From assembly GCF_020523605.1 (NCBI RefSeq), contig NZ_JAJAQI010000022.1, positions 35,420 through 99,419 of the forward strand: a stretch of DNA of 64,000 nucleotides. The letters run 5' to 3'. The notes under the pieces were generated by a model, which saw nothing but the letters and a program-made list of their open reading frames with translations, did not search any database and was not told where the DNA came from. Positions 1 to 8,354 of the stretch are shown here, in pieces. Within the stretch, counting starts at the first letter, position 1; each line of letters begins with the position of its first letter. Source of the stretch: Roseicella aerolata (GTDB lineage: Bacteria; Pseudomonadota; Alphaproteobacteria; Acetobacterales; Acetobacteraceae). The translations under genes and the position numbers were made by a program.

Positions 1-2831
1 TCCACCAGCGCGGATTCGAGGTAGATCAGCATCACCACCCCGGTCTCGGCCGCGACGCCGGCCAGCGCGATGAAGCCGACCGCGACCGCGACCGAGAGGT
101 TGAACCCCATCCACCAGACCAGCCAAACGCCGCCCACCAGCGCGAAGGGCACCGAGAGCATGACGATCAGAGTCTCCGCCAGCGCGCGGAAATTCAGGTA
201 GAGCAGCAGGAAGATGACCAGGATGGTGACCGGGACGACGATGCGCAGCCGGGCCTCGGCCCGCTCGAGGTACTCGAACTGGCCGCTCCAGGTCGCGTGG
301 TAGCCCGGCGGGAAGGCCACCTCGGCGGCAACGGTGCGCCGCGCCTCCTCGACGTAGCCCCGCAGGTCGCGGTCGCGGATGTCCACGAAGATGTAACCCA
401 CGGGCTGGCCGTTCTCGGTGCGGATGGAGGTCGCCCCGCGGCTGAGGCCGACCTGGGCGACCTCGCCGAGCGGGACCGAGCCTCCGCCGGGCAGCGGCAC
501 CTGCACCTCCGTCGCGATCGCCTGCGGGTCGTCGCGCAGCTCGCGCGGGTAGCGGACGTTCACCGAGTAGCGTTCGCGTCCCTCGACGGTCGTGGTCACC
601 GTCTCGCCGCCGAGCGCGGTCGCCACCACCGCCTGCACGTCGCCGATCGAGAGCCCGTAGCGGGCGATCGCATCCCGGTCGGGCACGACGTCGAGATAGT
701 AGCCGCCGATGATCCGCTCGGCGTAGGCGCTCGAAGTGCCGGGCACGGCGCGCACCACCGCCTCCACCTGCCGCGCGAGGCGCTCGATCTCGGCGAGGTC
801 CGGGCCGAACACCTTGACGCCGACCGGCGTGCGGATGCCGGTCGAGAGCATGTCGATGCGAGCCCTGATCGGCATGGTCCAGGCGTTGCTCACCCCTGGG
901 AACTGCAGCGCCCGGTCCATCTCGGCGATCAGGCTGTCCGTGGTGACGCCCGGACGCCACTCGGCGCGCGGCTTGAGCTGGATCACCGTCTCGAACATCT
1001 CGGTCGGCGCCGGGTCGGTCGCCGTCGCGGCCCGCCCCGCCTTGCCGTAAACCGAGGCGACCTCCGGGAAGGAGCGGATGATCCGGTCCTGCGTCTGCAG
1101 CAGCTCCGCCGCCCGCGTCACCGACAGGCCCGGCAGCGTGGTCGGCATGTAGAGCAGCGTGCCCTCGTTCATGGTGGGCATGAACTCGCCCCCCAGCCGC
1201 ATCGCCGGCCAGGCGGTGGCGCCCATTGCCGCGACGGCGACCAGGATCGTCAGGACGCGGGCCCGGAGCACCAGCTTGATGAACGGCCGGTAGAGCCAGA
1301 CCAGCAGCCGGTTCACCGGGTTGCGGTGCTCGGGCACGATCCGGCCGCGCACGAAGATGACCATCAACGCGGGGACGAGCGTGATGGAGAGCAGCGCCGC
1401 CGCCGCCATGGCGAAGGTCTTGGTGTAGGCGAGCGGCCCGAACAGCCGCCCCTCCTGCGCCTCCAGCGCGAAGATCGGCAGGAAGGAGACGGTGATGACG
1501 AGCAGGCTGAAGAACAGCGCTGGCCCGACCTCGGCCGCGGCCTCCGTCAGCACCTCGAGGCGCGGCTTGTCCGGCGGCGCGCGCTCCAGGTGCTTGTGCG
1601 CGGCCTCGATCATGACGATCGCGGCGTCCACCATAGCGCCGATCGCGATGGCGATGCCGCCGAGGCTCATGATGGTCGAGCCGATGCCCATCAGCTTCAT
1701 GGCGACGAAGGCCATCAGCACGCCGACCGGCAGCATCAGGATGGCGACCAGGGCGCTCCTGACGTGCAGCAGGAACACCACCGTCACCAGGGCGACGATG
1801 ACGCTCTCCTCGATCAGCGTGAACTTAAGCGTCTCGATCGCCGCCTCGATCAGCTGGGAGCGGTCGTAGACCGGCACGATCTCGGTGCCCGCGGGCAGGC
1901 TCGGCAGGATCTCGGCGAGGCGCGCCTTGGCGTTGCGGATCACGTCGAGCGCGTTGGCACCGAAGCGCTGCAGCACGATGCCGCTCGCCACCTCGCCCTC
2001 GCCGTTCAGCTCTGCGATGCCGCGCCGCTCGTCCGGCCCGATCTCGACGCGCGCGACGTCGCCGAGCAGCACCGGCGTGCCGCCAGCGGCCCGCAGCACG
2101 ATCCGCTCGATGTCCTCCACGCCGCGCAGGTAGCCGCGGCCGCGCACCATGTACTCGAACTCGGACATCTCGACGGTGCGGCCGCCGACGTCCTGGTTGC
2201 TCGTCCGGATCGCCTCCCGTACCCGGTCCATGGAGACGCCGAGCGCGCGCAGCCGCAGCGGGTCGACCACCACGTTGTACTGCTTGACGAAGCCGCCGAC
2301 GCCCGCGACCTCGGCCACGCCCTCGGCGCGCGCGAGGGCGTAGCGGACGCGCCAGTCCTGCAGGGAGCGAAGCTCCGCCAGGGTCAGGTCCCTGGCGAGC
2401 AGGGCGTATTGGTAGACCCAGCCGACGCCGGTGGCGTCCGGCCCGAGCGCCGGCCTCGCCCCCGGCGGCAGGCGCCCTGATGCGGCGTTGAGGTACTCGA
2501 GCACGCGGCTGCGCGCCCAGTAGAGATCCGTGCCGTCCTCGAAGATGATGTAGATGTAGGAGGCACCGAAGAACGAGAAGCCGCGCACGACCCTGGAGCG
2601 GGGCACGGTGAGCATGGCCGAGGCCAGCGGGTAGGTGACCTGGTCCTCGACCACCTGGGGGGCCTGGCCCGCGTAGTCGGTGTAGACGATGACCTGGACG
2701 TCGGAGAGGTCGGGCAGCGCGTCGAGCGGGGTGTTGCGCACCGCCCAGACTCCAGCCGCCACCACGAAGGCGGTGGCGACAAGCACCAGGAAGACGTTGC
2801 GCGCCGACCAGGCGATGAGGCGGGCGATCAT
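1..2831 (-). CDS. cusA: Cu(I)/Ag(I) efflux RND transporter permease CusA (C-terminus beyond the window edge)
   Basis: About 943 codons of a CusA/CzcA heavy-metal RND pump are visible; the 3' end lies left of base 1. It would export Cu(I)/Ag(I) across the inner membrane into a CusB/CusC conduit by proton antiport. The N-terminus has the usual first TM helix, and the TM4 stretch GAMVDAAIVMIE carries the proton-relay Asp and Glu. Methionine contexts matching the E. coli CusA triad are all present (LLYMPTTLPG, PTEMFETVIQLK, ARIDMLSTGIR), which favours Cu/Ag over Zn/Co/Cd. The start is the ATG at 2831, overlapping the cusB stop as ATGA, with a GGGAGGAAGG Shine-Dalgarno inside cusB. Substrate is inferred from the Met positions. 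Confidence 0.95.
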   Translation of the reverse strand, partial: MIARLIAWSARNVFLVLVATAFVVAAGVWAVRNTPLDALPDLSDVQVIVYTDYAGQAPQVVEDQVTYPLASAMLTVPRSRVVRGFSFFGASYIYIIFEDGTDLYWARSRVLEYLNAASGRLPPGARPALGPDATGVGWVYQYALLARDLTLAELRSLQDWRVRYALARAEGVAEVAGVGGFVKQYNVVVDPLRLRALGVSMDRVREAIRTSNQDVGGRTVEMSEFEYMVRGRGYLRGVEDIERIVLRAAGGTPVLLGDVARVEIGPDERRGIAELNGEGEVASGIVLQRFGANALDVIRNAKARLAEILPSLPAGTEIVPVYDRSQLIEAAIETLKFTLIEESVIVALVTVVFLLHVRSALVAILMLPVGVLMAFVAMKLMGIGSTIMSLGGIAIAIGAMVDAAIVMIEAAHKHLERAPPDKPRLEVLTEAAAEVGPALFFSLLVITVSFLPIFALEAQEGRLFGPLAYTKTFAMAAAALLSITLVPALMVIFVRGRIVPEHRNPVNRLLVWLYRPFIKLVLRARVLTILVAVAAMGATAWPAMRLGGEFMPTMNEGTLLYMPTTLPGLSVTRAAELLQTQDRIIRSFPEVASVYGKAGRAATATDPAPTEMFETVIQLKPRAEWRPGVTTDSLIAEMDRALQFPGVSNAWTMPIRARIDMLSTGIRTPVGVKVFGPDLAEIERLARQVEAVVRAVPGTSSAYAERIIGGYYLDVVPDRDAIARYGLSIGDVQAVVATALGGETVTTTVEGRERYSVNVRYPRELRDDPQAIATEVQVPLPGGGSVPLGEVAQVGLSRGATSIRTENGQPVGYIFVDIRDRDLRGYVEEARRTVAAEVAFPPGYHATWSGQFEYLERAEARLRIVVPVTILVIFLLLYLNFRALAETLIVMLSVPFALVGGVWLVWWMGFNLSVAVAVGFIALAGVAAETGVVMLIYLESALV

Positions 2832-4276
2832 CTGCCTTCCTCCCCGGCCGGGGCAGCCGCTGTGAGGCCACGCAGCGCGGCCCTGAGATTGCTCTCGGCG
2901 TCGATCAGGAAGTTGGCGGCGACCACCACGCGGTCACCCTCGGCCACGCCATCCCGGATCTCGACAAAGCCGCCGCCGCGGCGGCCGAGCCTCACCTCCT
3001 TCGGCTCGAAGCGTCCCTCGCCCCGGTCGAGGATCACCACCTGCCGGGTGCCACTATCGATCACCGCGGAGTTGGGGACGGCGACCACCGGTCCCCCGCC
3101 GCCCGCGGCGATCTCCGCCTCGACATACATGCCCGGGAGCAGCGCGCCCTCGGGGTTGGGCAGCTCGATCCGCACCCGGGCCGTGCGCGTCTCCGGGTTG
3201 AGCTGGGGGTAGATCAGGTCGATGCGGCCAGTGAAGCTCCGGCCGGTCAGGCCGCGTGGGCGCACCTCGACCCTCTGGCCGCGTGCAATGTTCCCCAGCT
3301 CGCGCTCGGGCAGATCGGCCAGCGCCCAGATCACGGAGAGGTCGGCCAGGCGGAACAGGACCTCGCCCGCCGGCATGCGCATGCCGTCGGACACGTTCCG
3401 CTCCAGCACCACGCCGTCGCGCGGGGCCGGCCAGACGAAGGATTGCGGGATGCGCCGCGTCCGCTCGATCTCGGCGAGGAGCTGCGGCGGCACGCCGAGG
3501 TTCTCCAGCCGCCGGCGGGCGCCGTCCGCGGTGACCGCACTTGTTCCGGCAGGAATCCCGAGAGCCGAAATGTATTGGGCGCCGGCGGCGATCACCTCCG
3601 GCGAGTAGAGGCGCAGCAGCGGCTGCCCGCGCTGCACCCGGTCACCGGTGGTGATGTCCTCGACCCGCTCGACGAAGGCTTCCGTCCGCAGCGCAACCAC
3701 CGAGACCCGCCGCTCGTCCAGCTGGATCGTGCCAGGGGCGCGCACCGGGCGCACGAGCTCGCGCCGGGCGACCGGCTCGGAGCGCACGCCGGTGGCCTGG
3801 ATCCGGCCCGGCGCGACCCGCACCGTGGACCCGTCCTGGTCCTCGCCCTCATAGACGGGGATGTAGTCCATCCCCATCGAATCCTTCTTGGGCACCGGCG
3901 AGGTGTCCGGCAGGCCCATCGGGTTGCGATAGTAGAGGATCCTCCGCGGGCCGCCCGACGCCGGCTGGGCCGCCGCCGTCGCGGTCGCCGGCGCGGCCGG
4001 GTCTTCCGGCTCCACGTCCTGGCCGGCGTAGACCGCGCGGAATTCCCGCCCGTCCTGGGTCCGGCGCGGCCCCGCCGCGTATTCCGGCCGGTCGGGGTGG
4101 CGGTAGTAGAGGACGCGGTCGGAGACGGGCCGCGCCGGCCCGCCGGCTTGCCGCTGCTCCGAGGCGACGGCCGGTCCCAAGCCGGGGACCAGGCCCAGCC
4201 GCCCCGCCTGGTAGCCGCCGACCCCCAGGCCGACCGCCGCGGGCACGATCAGCGCCGCCAGAACCATGCGTCGCAT
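2828..4276 (-). CDS. cusB: CusB-type RND periplasmic adaptor with two N-terminal heavy-metal-binding modules
   Basis: 482-aa membrane-fusion protein linking CusA to the outer-membrane channel and passing metal to it. An N-terminal hydrophobic anchor (about residues 4-25) is followed by two YHS-like heavy-metal-binding modules. The first (about 58-92, YYRHPDRPEY) lacks the methionines; the second (about 114-146) has the intact signature YYRNPMG...KKDSMGMDYIPVY. Barrel-sandwich, hairpin and beta-barrel regions follow. I chose the ATG at 4276 because GGAGGG lies just upstream and the anchor begins there; an open reading frame extends 27 codons further with basic, unlikely sequence. It is co-transcribed with the FixH-like gene (13-bp gap) and cusA (ATGA overlap). 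Confidence 0.93.
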   Translation of the reverse strand: MRRMVLAALIVPAAVGLGVGGYQAGRLGLVPGLGPAVASEQRQAGGPARPVSDRVLYYRHPDRPEYAAGPRRTQDGREFRAVYAGQDVEPEDPAAPATATAAAQPASGGPRRILYYRNPMGLPDTSPVPKKDSMGMDYIPVYEGEDQDGSTVRVAPGRIQATGVRSEPVARRELVRPVRAPGTIQLDERRVSVVALRTEAFVERVEDITTGDRVQRGQPLLRLYSPEVIAAGAQYISALGIPAGTSAVTADGARRRLENLGVPPQLLAEIERTRRIPQSFVWPAPRDGVVLERNVSDGMRMPAGEVLFRLADLSVIWALADLPERELGNIARGQRVEVRPRGLTGRSFTGRIDLIYPQLNPETRTARVRIELPNPEGALLPGMYVEAEIAAGGGGPVVAVPNSAVIDSGTRQVVILDRGEGRFEPKEVRLGRRGGGFVEIRDGVAEGDRVVVAANFLIDAESNLRAALRGLTAAAPAGEEGR

Positions 4277-4289
4277 GGCGGCCGCCCTC

Positions 4290-4700
4290 CTACTGGACCG
4301 CGCGGAGGACGAGGCGGTTCTGCACCGTGCCCTCCTCGCCCTGCACCTTGGCCGCAAGCGTCAGCGCCCAGCCCCCGGCCATCACCAGGTCGGCGCGGAA
4401 GCGGTAGACGCCAGGCTCGTCGGCACCCGGCACCGGCGTGACCGGCATGGTCATGGTCGGCATGCTCTCGGGCGACATGTCGAGGCGCGTGGCGTAGATC
4501 ACCGCGTCCGGCACGGCGCGGCCGGACGGCTTGTGGACGAGCCGGACCGCCAGGACCGCGCCCGCGCCCTGCCTCACCTCGGCCGTCACCAGCCGGAACT
4601 CGTAGTCCTGTGCGCCCGCGGCGAGAGCGCCGGCAACGGGCGTCAGCGCCATCGCCGCGGCCAGCACGGCCGAGCGGGCGGACATCCTCCAGATAGCCAT
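4290..4700 (-). CDS. FixH/YtkA-like periplasmic protein
   Basis: 136-aa exported protein with a Sec signal peptide (about residues 1-28, ending AGALAAG) and a single Ig-like beta domain of the FixH/YtkA type. It contains 'MPTMTMPVTPV', the Met-rich turn seen in FixH-like proteins beside copper pumps. Start at 4700 (MAIWRM) follows a GAGGA Shine-Dalgarno; an upstream in-frame start at 4760 would place the signal peptide internally. It precedes cusB by 13 bp in the same operon, so a periplasmic metal-handling or pump-assembly role is inferred. No residue proves metal binding. Confidence 0.8.
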   Translation of the reverse strand: MAIWRMSARSAVLAAAMALTPVAGALAAGAQDYEFRLVTAEVRQGAGAVLAVRLVHKPSGRAVPDAVIYATRLDMSPESMPTMTMPVTPVPGADEPGVYRFRADLVMAGGWALTLAAKVQGEEGTVQNRLVLRAVQ

Positions 4701-4868
4701 TGTGTTGGTCCTCACGTCTTGAGCCCAGCAAGCCGCCGACAGACGGCGAGCAGGTGACATGGCCGGCCGCGCGCTTTGAACGCGCGGGGGCTATGCCGCG
4801 GAGCCGGCCGGAATCACGCCTACACGGCGCGACCGAGACCGGCCTCGGCCTTCAGCGGCCGAGTAGGC

Positions 4869-5216
4869 TCAGGCGCGAGGGGGTTCGAGCGGGGGAAGGA
4901 TGCCGATGCCGGCCCGCACGGGATAAAGGCGAAGCGCCTGCACGGGAGACTCGACGTATGCCAGGGCGAGCGGCGCGGCAGCTCGGTCGAGGAGCGGGAC
5001 GGGGCACTTGGCAAAGCACACCGACACGCTTGGCACCTTTTCGGGATCGTCCGGCATGCTACCGCCGTCACAAGGGGCACCGTCGGCAGCCGCTGCAGCA
5101 GCCATGTCCATGCCGCACGGCGCGTTCGCCGCGACCGAGGTCGTGGCGAAACCGGCCAGCAGGAACGCCAGCACGGAGAAGACCACGACTAGGCGTCGGA
5201 AGAGCGGGACCCGCAT
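4869..5216 (-). CDS. small exported Cys-containing protein, paralogue 1 of 3
   Basis: 115 aa: signal peptide (about 1-29, ending TTSVAA), then spaced cysteines (APCGMDM, GAPCDGG, SVCFAKC) and a Pro-rich end (ILPPLEPPRA). It has the size and plan of two other products here (at 5671-6021 and 25476-25826): signal peptide, G-x-PCD-type motif, C-x(3)-C-like pair, C-terminal PP..PP. It lies 168 bp upstream of the fixH-cusB-cusA genes on the same strand. I recognise no named family with confidence; it resembles small DUF2946-like proteins of copper loci. A periplasmic copper-related role is inferred from context. The start at 5216 is supported by a promoter directly abutting the ATG. Confidence 0.65.
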   Translation of the reverse strand: MRVPLFRRLVVVFSVLAFLLAGFATTSVAANAPCGMDMAAAAAADGAPCDGGSMPDDPEKVPSVSVCFAKCPVPLLDRAAAPLALAYVESPVQALRLYPVRAGIGILPPLEPPRA

Positions 5217-5670
5217 CGAGCCTAGGATGGCGACGAACCACGGTTGAATCAAGGGGCGAGCGGCCCGCCTATCCTCAGCGGGTGTGCGTGGTGCTCACAG
5301 CGGCGGCGGCTGCCGGTCGGCTGCGAGCCGACAAGGACCAGCGGCGCGGTGTGGAGCCAAACTGGTCTAGGCGGAGGAGTGTTTTGCCGGAATCCCAGGC
5401 ACCACGAACGGTGTAGCCGAGCGTGCGACAATGCCCTCTACCGCAGCCCCGTGCTGTGCCCTGTCTTCACCGGCCTCGGCACGCGGTGGCACGGCGTTCG
5501 GCGCCTGCCCTCCGGCGGCCAGCGGGGGACGGGCCCCGGGACGAAGAGCGCCGTAAGCGGCGTGTGATCTTGCGTCCACGCGTACTGCTCCTGGCTGTTT
5601 GCCGGGGGAGGCGAGGCGATGGATGCGTCCGCGATTGAAACTCCGGCGGGCCCGGACCATTCTAGCGGTC
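5217..5670. promoter_or_regulatory. intergenic region with two divergent promoters abutting start codons
   Basis: Non-coding stretch between two diverging paralogous genes. On the minus strand TTGATT-17 bp-CATCCT ends 7 bp before the ATG at 5216. On the plus strand TTGAAA-17 bp-CATTCT ends 7 bp before the ATG at 5671. Each 17-bp spacer contains a short dyad (AACC..GGTT; TCCGG..CCGGA). The geometry implies leaderless mRNAs or transcription starting a few bases from the ATG. The rest of the region (about 5290-5620) holds only shadow reading frames. Confidence 0.5.
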
Positions 5671-6021
5671 ATGTGGGCAGCGATCCTCAGACGGGTCACG
5701 GTCGTCCTGACGGTCTTCGCGCTTCTCGGCGCGGTGCCGGCGATGGCTGCCCCCTTCGCGCCGTTGGGGATGCCGGACTGTGGTGCCCTGATGGGCGAGA
5801 CCGCCATGGGGGGCGTCCCCTGCGATCCGGCCACGCCGAGGCAAGGGCAGCCTGCCTGCCCCGCCGCCGCGATCGGGTGCGCCGCTGCGGCGCTCCCCAG
5901 CCCGGTGACGCAGGCTCCTTTCGTGCTATCGCCGCCCAGGATCTGGATTCCGGTGGCGCACTCCGTCCTCCTCGGCCGGACGATCGAGCCCCACCTCTTC
6001 CCTCCCATCCGCTCCGTCTGA
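5671..6021 (+). CDS. small exported Cys-containing protein, paralogue 2 of 3
   Basis: 116 aa with a typical signal peptide from M-W-A-A-I-L (cleavage after VPAMA), then MPDCGAL, GVPCDPA, QPACPA, IGCAAA and a C-terminal PPR/PPI stretch. Length and plan match the products at 4869-5216 and 25476-25826. The frame is open further upstream (ATG at 5623, TTG at 5599) with GAGG before 5623, so a longer product is possible. I prefer 5671 because the signal peptide begins there and a TTGAAA-17-CATTCT promoter sits 7 bp in front. It heads the plus-strand copper gene run. Function unknown. Confidence 0.55.
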   Translation: MWAAILRRVTVVLTVFALLGAVPAMAAPFAPLGMPDCGALMGETAMGGVPCDPATPRQGQPACPAAAIGCAAAALPSPVTQAPFVLSPPRIWIPVAHSVLLGRTIEPHLFPPIRSV

Positions 6022-6218
6022 CGCGCGGGTGTGCCCGCCTTCGGGGCGGCGCGCCTGATCCCTGCGCCGCGGCCTAGCCGGAGGCACGGTGCCGCTGTTG
6101 GCGGCCCGCACCGCCGCCGCTGCGCGAGAGACGCTCACGGGGACCGGGGAACACCAACCCCACCCCGCCCGGGCGGTGGCTTGGCCGCCGCCGGGACTGA
6201 CGAACGGGAAGGAAAGAC

Positions 6219-6536
6219 ATGGACACTCTCACTTTGCCCACTCCGACCGGCGCGACCGCGCCGGACCGCCGCCGTCTCGCCGACCGCCTGCCCTCGTGGC
6301 TGCGCGGCCGCCGGGCGGTGATGCTCGGGGTTTTTGCCCTGGTCGGCGCGGGCCTCGCGCTCGGTTGGCCCTGGCTCGTGGCCTTCGGGCTCGCGCCTCT
6401 CGTGCTCTCGCTGCTGCCCTGCGCGGCGATGTGCGCGTTCGGCATGTGCATGATGGGCGGCAAGGACGGCAAGCCCTGCCACTCAAAGGCCAACGCTCCC
6501 GGGCCGGAGGCGCGCCCGTCGCGCCAAGACGCCTGA
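6219..6536 (+). CDS. small Cys-rich membrane protein (CAxxCxxGxCMM), paralogue A
   Basis: 105 aa. A basic N-terminus is followed by two close hydrophobic segments (about 35-50 and 52-70), then the motif LLPCAAMCAFGMCMMGGKDG and a short polar tail. The product at 22358-22696 has the same plan, with GWGWLVAAGLAPLLLSVLPC followed by MCGVGLCMM, so the two are paralogues at opposite ends of the copper island. The Cys/Met cluster at the membrane exit suggests Cu(I) binding; this is inference. ATG preceded by GGGAAGGAAAG. Next gene follows after 52 bp in the same direction. Confidence 0.75.
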   Translation: MDTLTLPTPTGATAPDRRRLADRLPSWLRGRRAVMLGVFALVGAGLALGWPWLVAFGLAPLVLSLLPCAAMCAFGMCMMGGKDGKPCHSKANAPGPEARPSRQDA

Positions 6537-6588
6537 CGGCGCCGCCGTCCGGCACCACTCCCACGACCACGACAAAGGAACACACAGC

Positions 6589-6912
6589 ATGACTCGCAAG
6601 CACACCGCGTTCTTCGCCGCCGCCGCCCTGCTCGGCGGCTTCCTCGCCGCCCAGGGCGCCTTCGCCCAGCAGGGCACCACCACCCCGCCTCCGGGCGGCG
6701 CCCCGCAGGCGCAGCCCGGGCAGGGCCAGCCCAGTCAGGGGATGATGGGTGGCATGGGCGGCATGATGGGGATGATGAACATGATGGGCCAGATGGACCC
6801 GGCCCAGATGAACCGGATGATGGAGAACTGCAACCGGATGATGGAGGGGATGAACCGGGGCCAGGGCGGCTCCGGCCCCGCCACGCCCGCGCCGGGCCAG
6901 CAGCGCGGCTGA
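6589..6912 (+). CDS. Met-rich exported protein, probable periplasmic Cu(I) binder
   Basis: 107 aa: signal peptide (1-26, cleavage near AFAQQG), a Pro/Gln/Gly linker, then a methionine-rich core (GMMGGMGGMMGMMNMMGQM followed by NRMMENCNRMMEGM) with one Cys. Met-rich segments of this kind bind Cu(I)/Ag(I) in periplasmic carriers such as PcoE or CusF-like proteins, though no named domain is recognised. AAAGGA Shine-Dalgarno. It sits between the Cys-rich membrane protein and the Csp gene. Low-complexity composition makes homology assignment hard. Confidence 0.75.
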   Translation: MTRKHTAFFAAAALLGGFLAAQGAFAQQGTTTPPPGGAPQAQPGQGQPSQGMMGGMGGMMGMMNMMGQMDPAQMNRMMENCNRMMEGMNRGQGGSGPATPAPGQQRG

Positions 6913-7005
6913 GCCGTCGCCGCTCCACCCGCCGCCGTGCCGCGGCGGCGGGTGGCAGGCGAGCGTCTAAGCGCGACAGGGCACCACCCAGGAAGGACAC
7001 CAGTC

Positions 7006-7371
7006 ATGAGCGGCCAGACCACCATCTCCCAGGCGACGGACGCCGGGATGCAGCGCTGTATCGCCGAGTGCCTGGATTGCCACCAGATCTGTCTCCAGAC
7101 CGTCGCCTTCTGCCTGCGCACCGGCGGCGAGCACGCGCGGGAGGACCACATCCGGCTCCTGACGGACTGCGCGCAGATCTGCGTGGTCACTGCCGACTTC
7201 ATGGCCCGGCGCTCCCCGCATCATGCGCACCTCTGCCGTGAGTGCGCCGAGATCTGCGCGCAGTGCGCCGACGACTGCGACCGCCTCGGCCAGCACGAGG
7301 AGATGCGGCGCTGCGCCGAGGCGTGCCGTCGCTGCGCTGAGAGCTGCCGAGGCATGGTTGGGACCGCCTGA
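7006..7371 (+). CDS. cytosolic copper storage protein, four-helix bundle (Csp family)
   Basis: 121 aa without a signal peptide. It carries 16 cysteines in helical C-x(2-3)-C spacing (RCIAECLDCHQIC, DCAQIC, LCRECAEICAQCADDC, RCAEACRRCAESC). This is the pattern of the Csp/DUF326 four-helix bundle that stores many Cu(I) ions along its core. Lack of a Tat signal points to the cytosolic Csp3-like type. GGAAGG lies upstream of the ATG at 7006; longer in-frame starts give an unlikely Arg-rich leader. It would buffer excess cytosolic Cu(I) alongside CopA export. Confidence 0.9.
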   Translation: MSGQTTISQATDAGMQRCIAECLDCHQICLQTVAFCLRTGGEHAREDHIRLLTDCAQICVVTADFMARRSPHHAHLCRECAEICAQCADDCDRLGQHEEMRRCAEACRRCAESCRGMVGTA

Positions 7372-7442
7372 GGCGGCGGCCCGGACCGCCGCATGGGGAC
7401 ATCGTTGCCCGAGGCCGGTCGCAGCTGAGCATGGGAGCGGCC

Positions 7443-8354
7443 ATGTACGACGTCATCATCGTGGGCGGGGGGCCGGCCGGCCTGAGCGCGGCCCTGATAC
7501 TCGGGCGCTGCCGCCGGCGCGTGCTCCTGTGCGACGCCGGGCGGCCGCGTAGCGCGCCCTCCCGGCACCTCAACGGCTTTCTCACCCGGGACGGGACGCC
7601 TCCTGAGGAGCTGCGCCGGCGCGGGCGCGAACAGCTCGGCACCTATGACAGCGTGGAGGTCCGGGACGCCGAGGCGACCGACGTCAGCCGCCGCACCGGC
7701 GGGGGCTTCGAGGTGACCCTGGATGGCGACGGCGGCCGCGCCCGTAGCGAGGCTTCACGCAAACTGCTGCTGGCGACCGGCGTCGTGGACTCCCTGCCGG
7801 ACGTCGAGGGGCTCAGGGAGCTGTACGGCCGGAGCGTGTTCCACTGTCCGTACTGCGACGGCTGGGAGCACCGCGATCAACCGCTTGCAGTCTACGGCCG
7901 TGGGGCGAACGGCCAGAGGCTCGCCCTCGAGCTGACGGCCTGGAGCCGGGACCTCGTGCTGTGCACCGACGGGCCGGCCCTGCTCCCGCCGGACAACCTC
8001 GACCGACTGGCTCACAACGGGATCGGCCTGCGCGAGGAGCGCATCGCCCGCCTTGAGGGCCGCGACGGCGTGCTGGAGCGTGTCCGCTTCGAGACCGGCG
8101 GGGCGCTCGCGCGCCGCGCTTTCTTTTTCGCCTCCGCCGAGCGCCAGGCCAGCGACCTCGCCCAGAGGCTCGGCTGCATGCTGACCCCGCGGGGCGACGT
8201 CGAGACCGGCAGGTATGAAACCACCGGCGTCCCGGGCCTCTACGTCGCGGGCGATGCGTCCCGCCGCGTGCAGCTCGCCGTGGTCGCGGCGGCCGAGGGC
8301 GCGATGGCCGCCTTCGCGATCAACACGGAGCTGCTCAAGGAGGATCTTCGATGA
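7443..8354 (+). CDS. NAD(P)/FAD-dependent oxidoreductase, thioredoxin-reductase-like
   Basis: 303 aa. An N-terminal FAD Rossmann motif (VIIVGGGPAGLSAA), a CPYCDG redox pair (C-x-x-C, as in TrxR) at about residue 136, and a C-terminal FAD motif (GLYVAGDASRRVQLAVVAAAEG) make this a TrxR/HcaD-type flavoprotein. The NAD(P)-binding middle domain is degenerate (VYGRGANGQRLALEL). ATG at 7443 has GGGAG five bases upstream; an ATG at 7431 is possible. Its stop overlaps the next start (ATGA), so the two are translationally coupled. Electron acceptor unknown; a role in thiol repair under metal stress is inferred. Confidence 0.85.
   Translation: MYDVIIVGGGPAGLSAALILGRCRRRVLLCDAGRPRSAPSRHLNGFLTRDGTPPEELRRRGREQLGTYDSVEVRDAEATDVSRRTGGGFEVTLDGDGGRARSEASRKLLLATGVVDSLPDVEGLRELYGRSVFHCPYCDGWEHRDQPLAVYGRGANGQRLALELTAWSRDLVLCTDGPALLPPDNLDRLAHNGIGLREERIARLEGRDGVLERVRFETGGALARRAFFFASAERQASDLAQRLGCMLTPRGDVETGRYETTGVPGLYVAGDASRRVQLAVVAAAEGAMAAFAINTELLKEDLR

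Noticed and set aside
297..2480. 727-codon plus-strand frame over cusA
   Set aside because: Antisense shadow of a GC-rich gene; composition is Arg/His/Asp-rich without domains, while the minus strand gives CusA.
5423..5638. Plus-strand small frame in the intergenic region
   Set aside because: Arg-rich, no ribosome site, overlaps the promoter region of the exported Cys protein.
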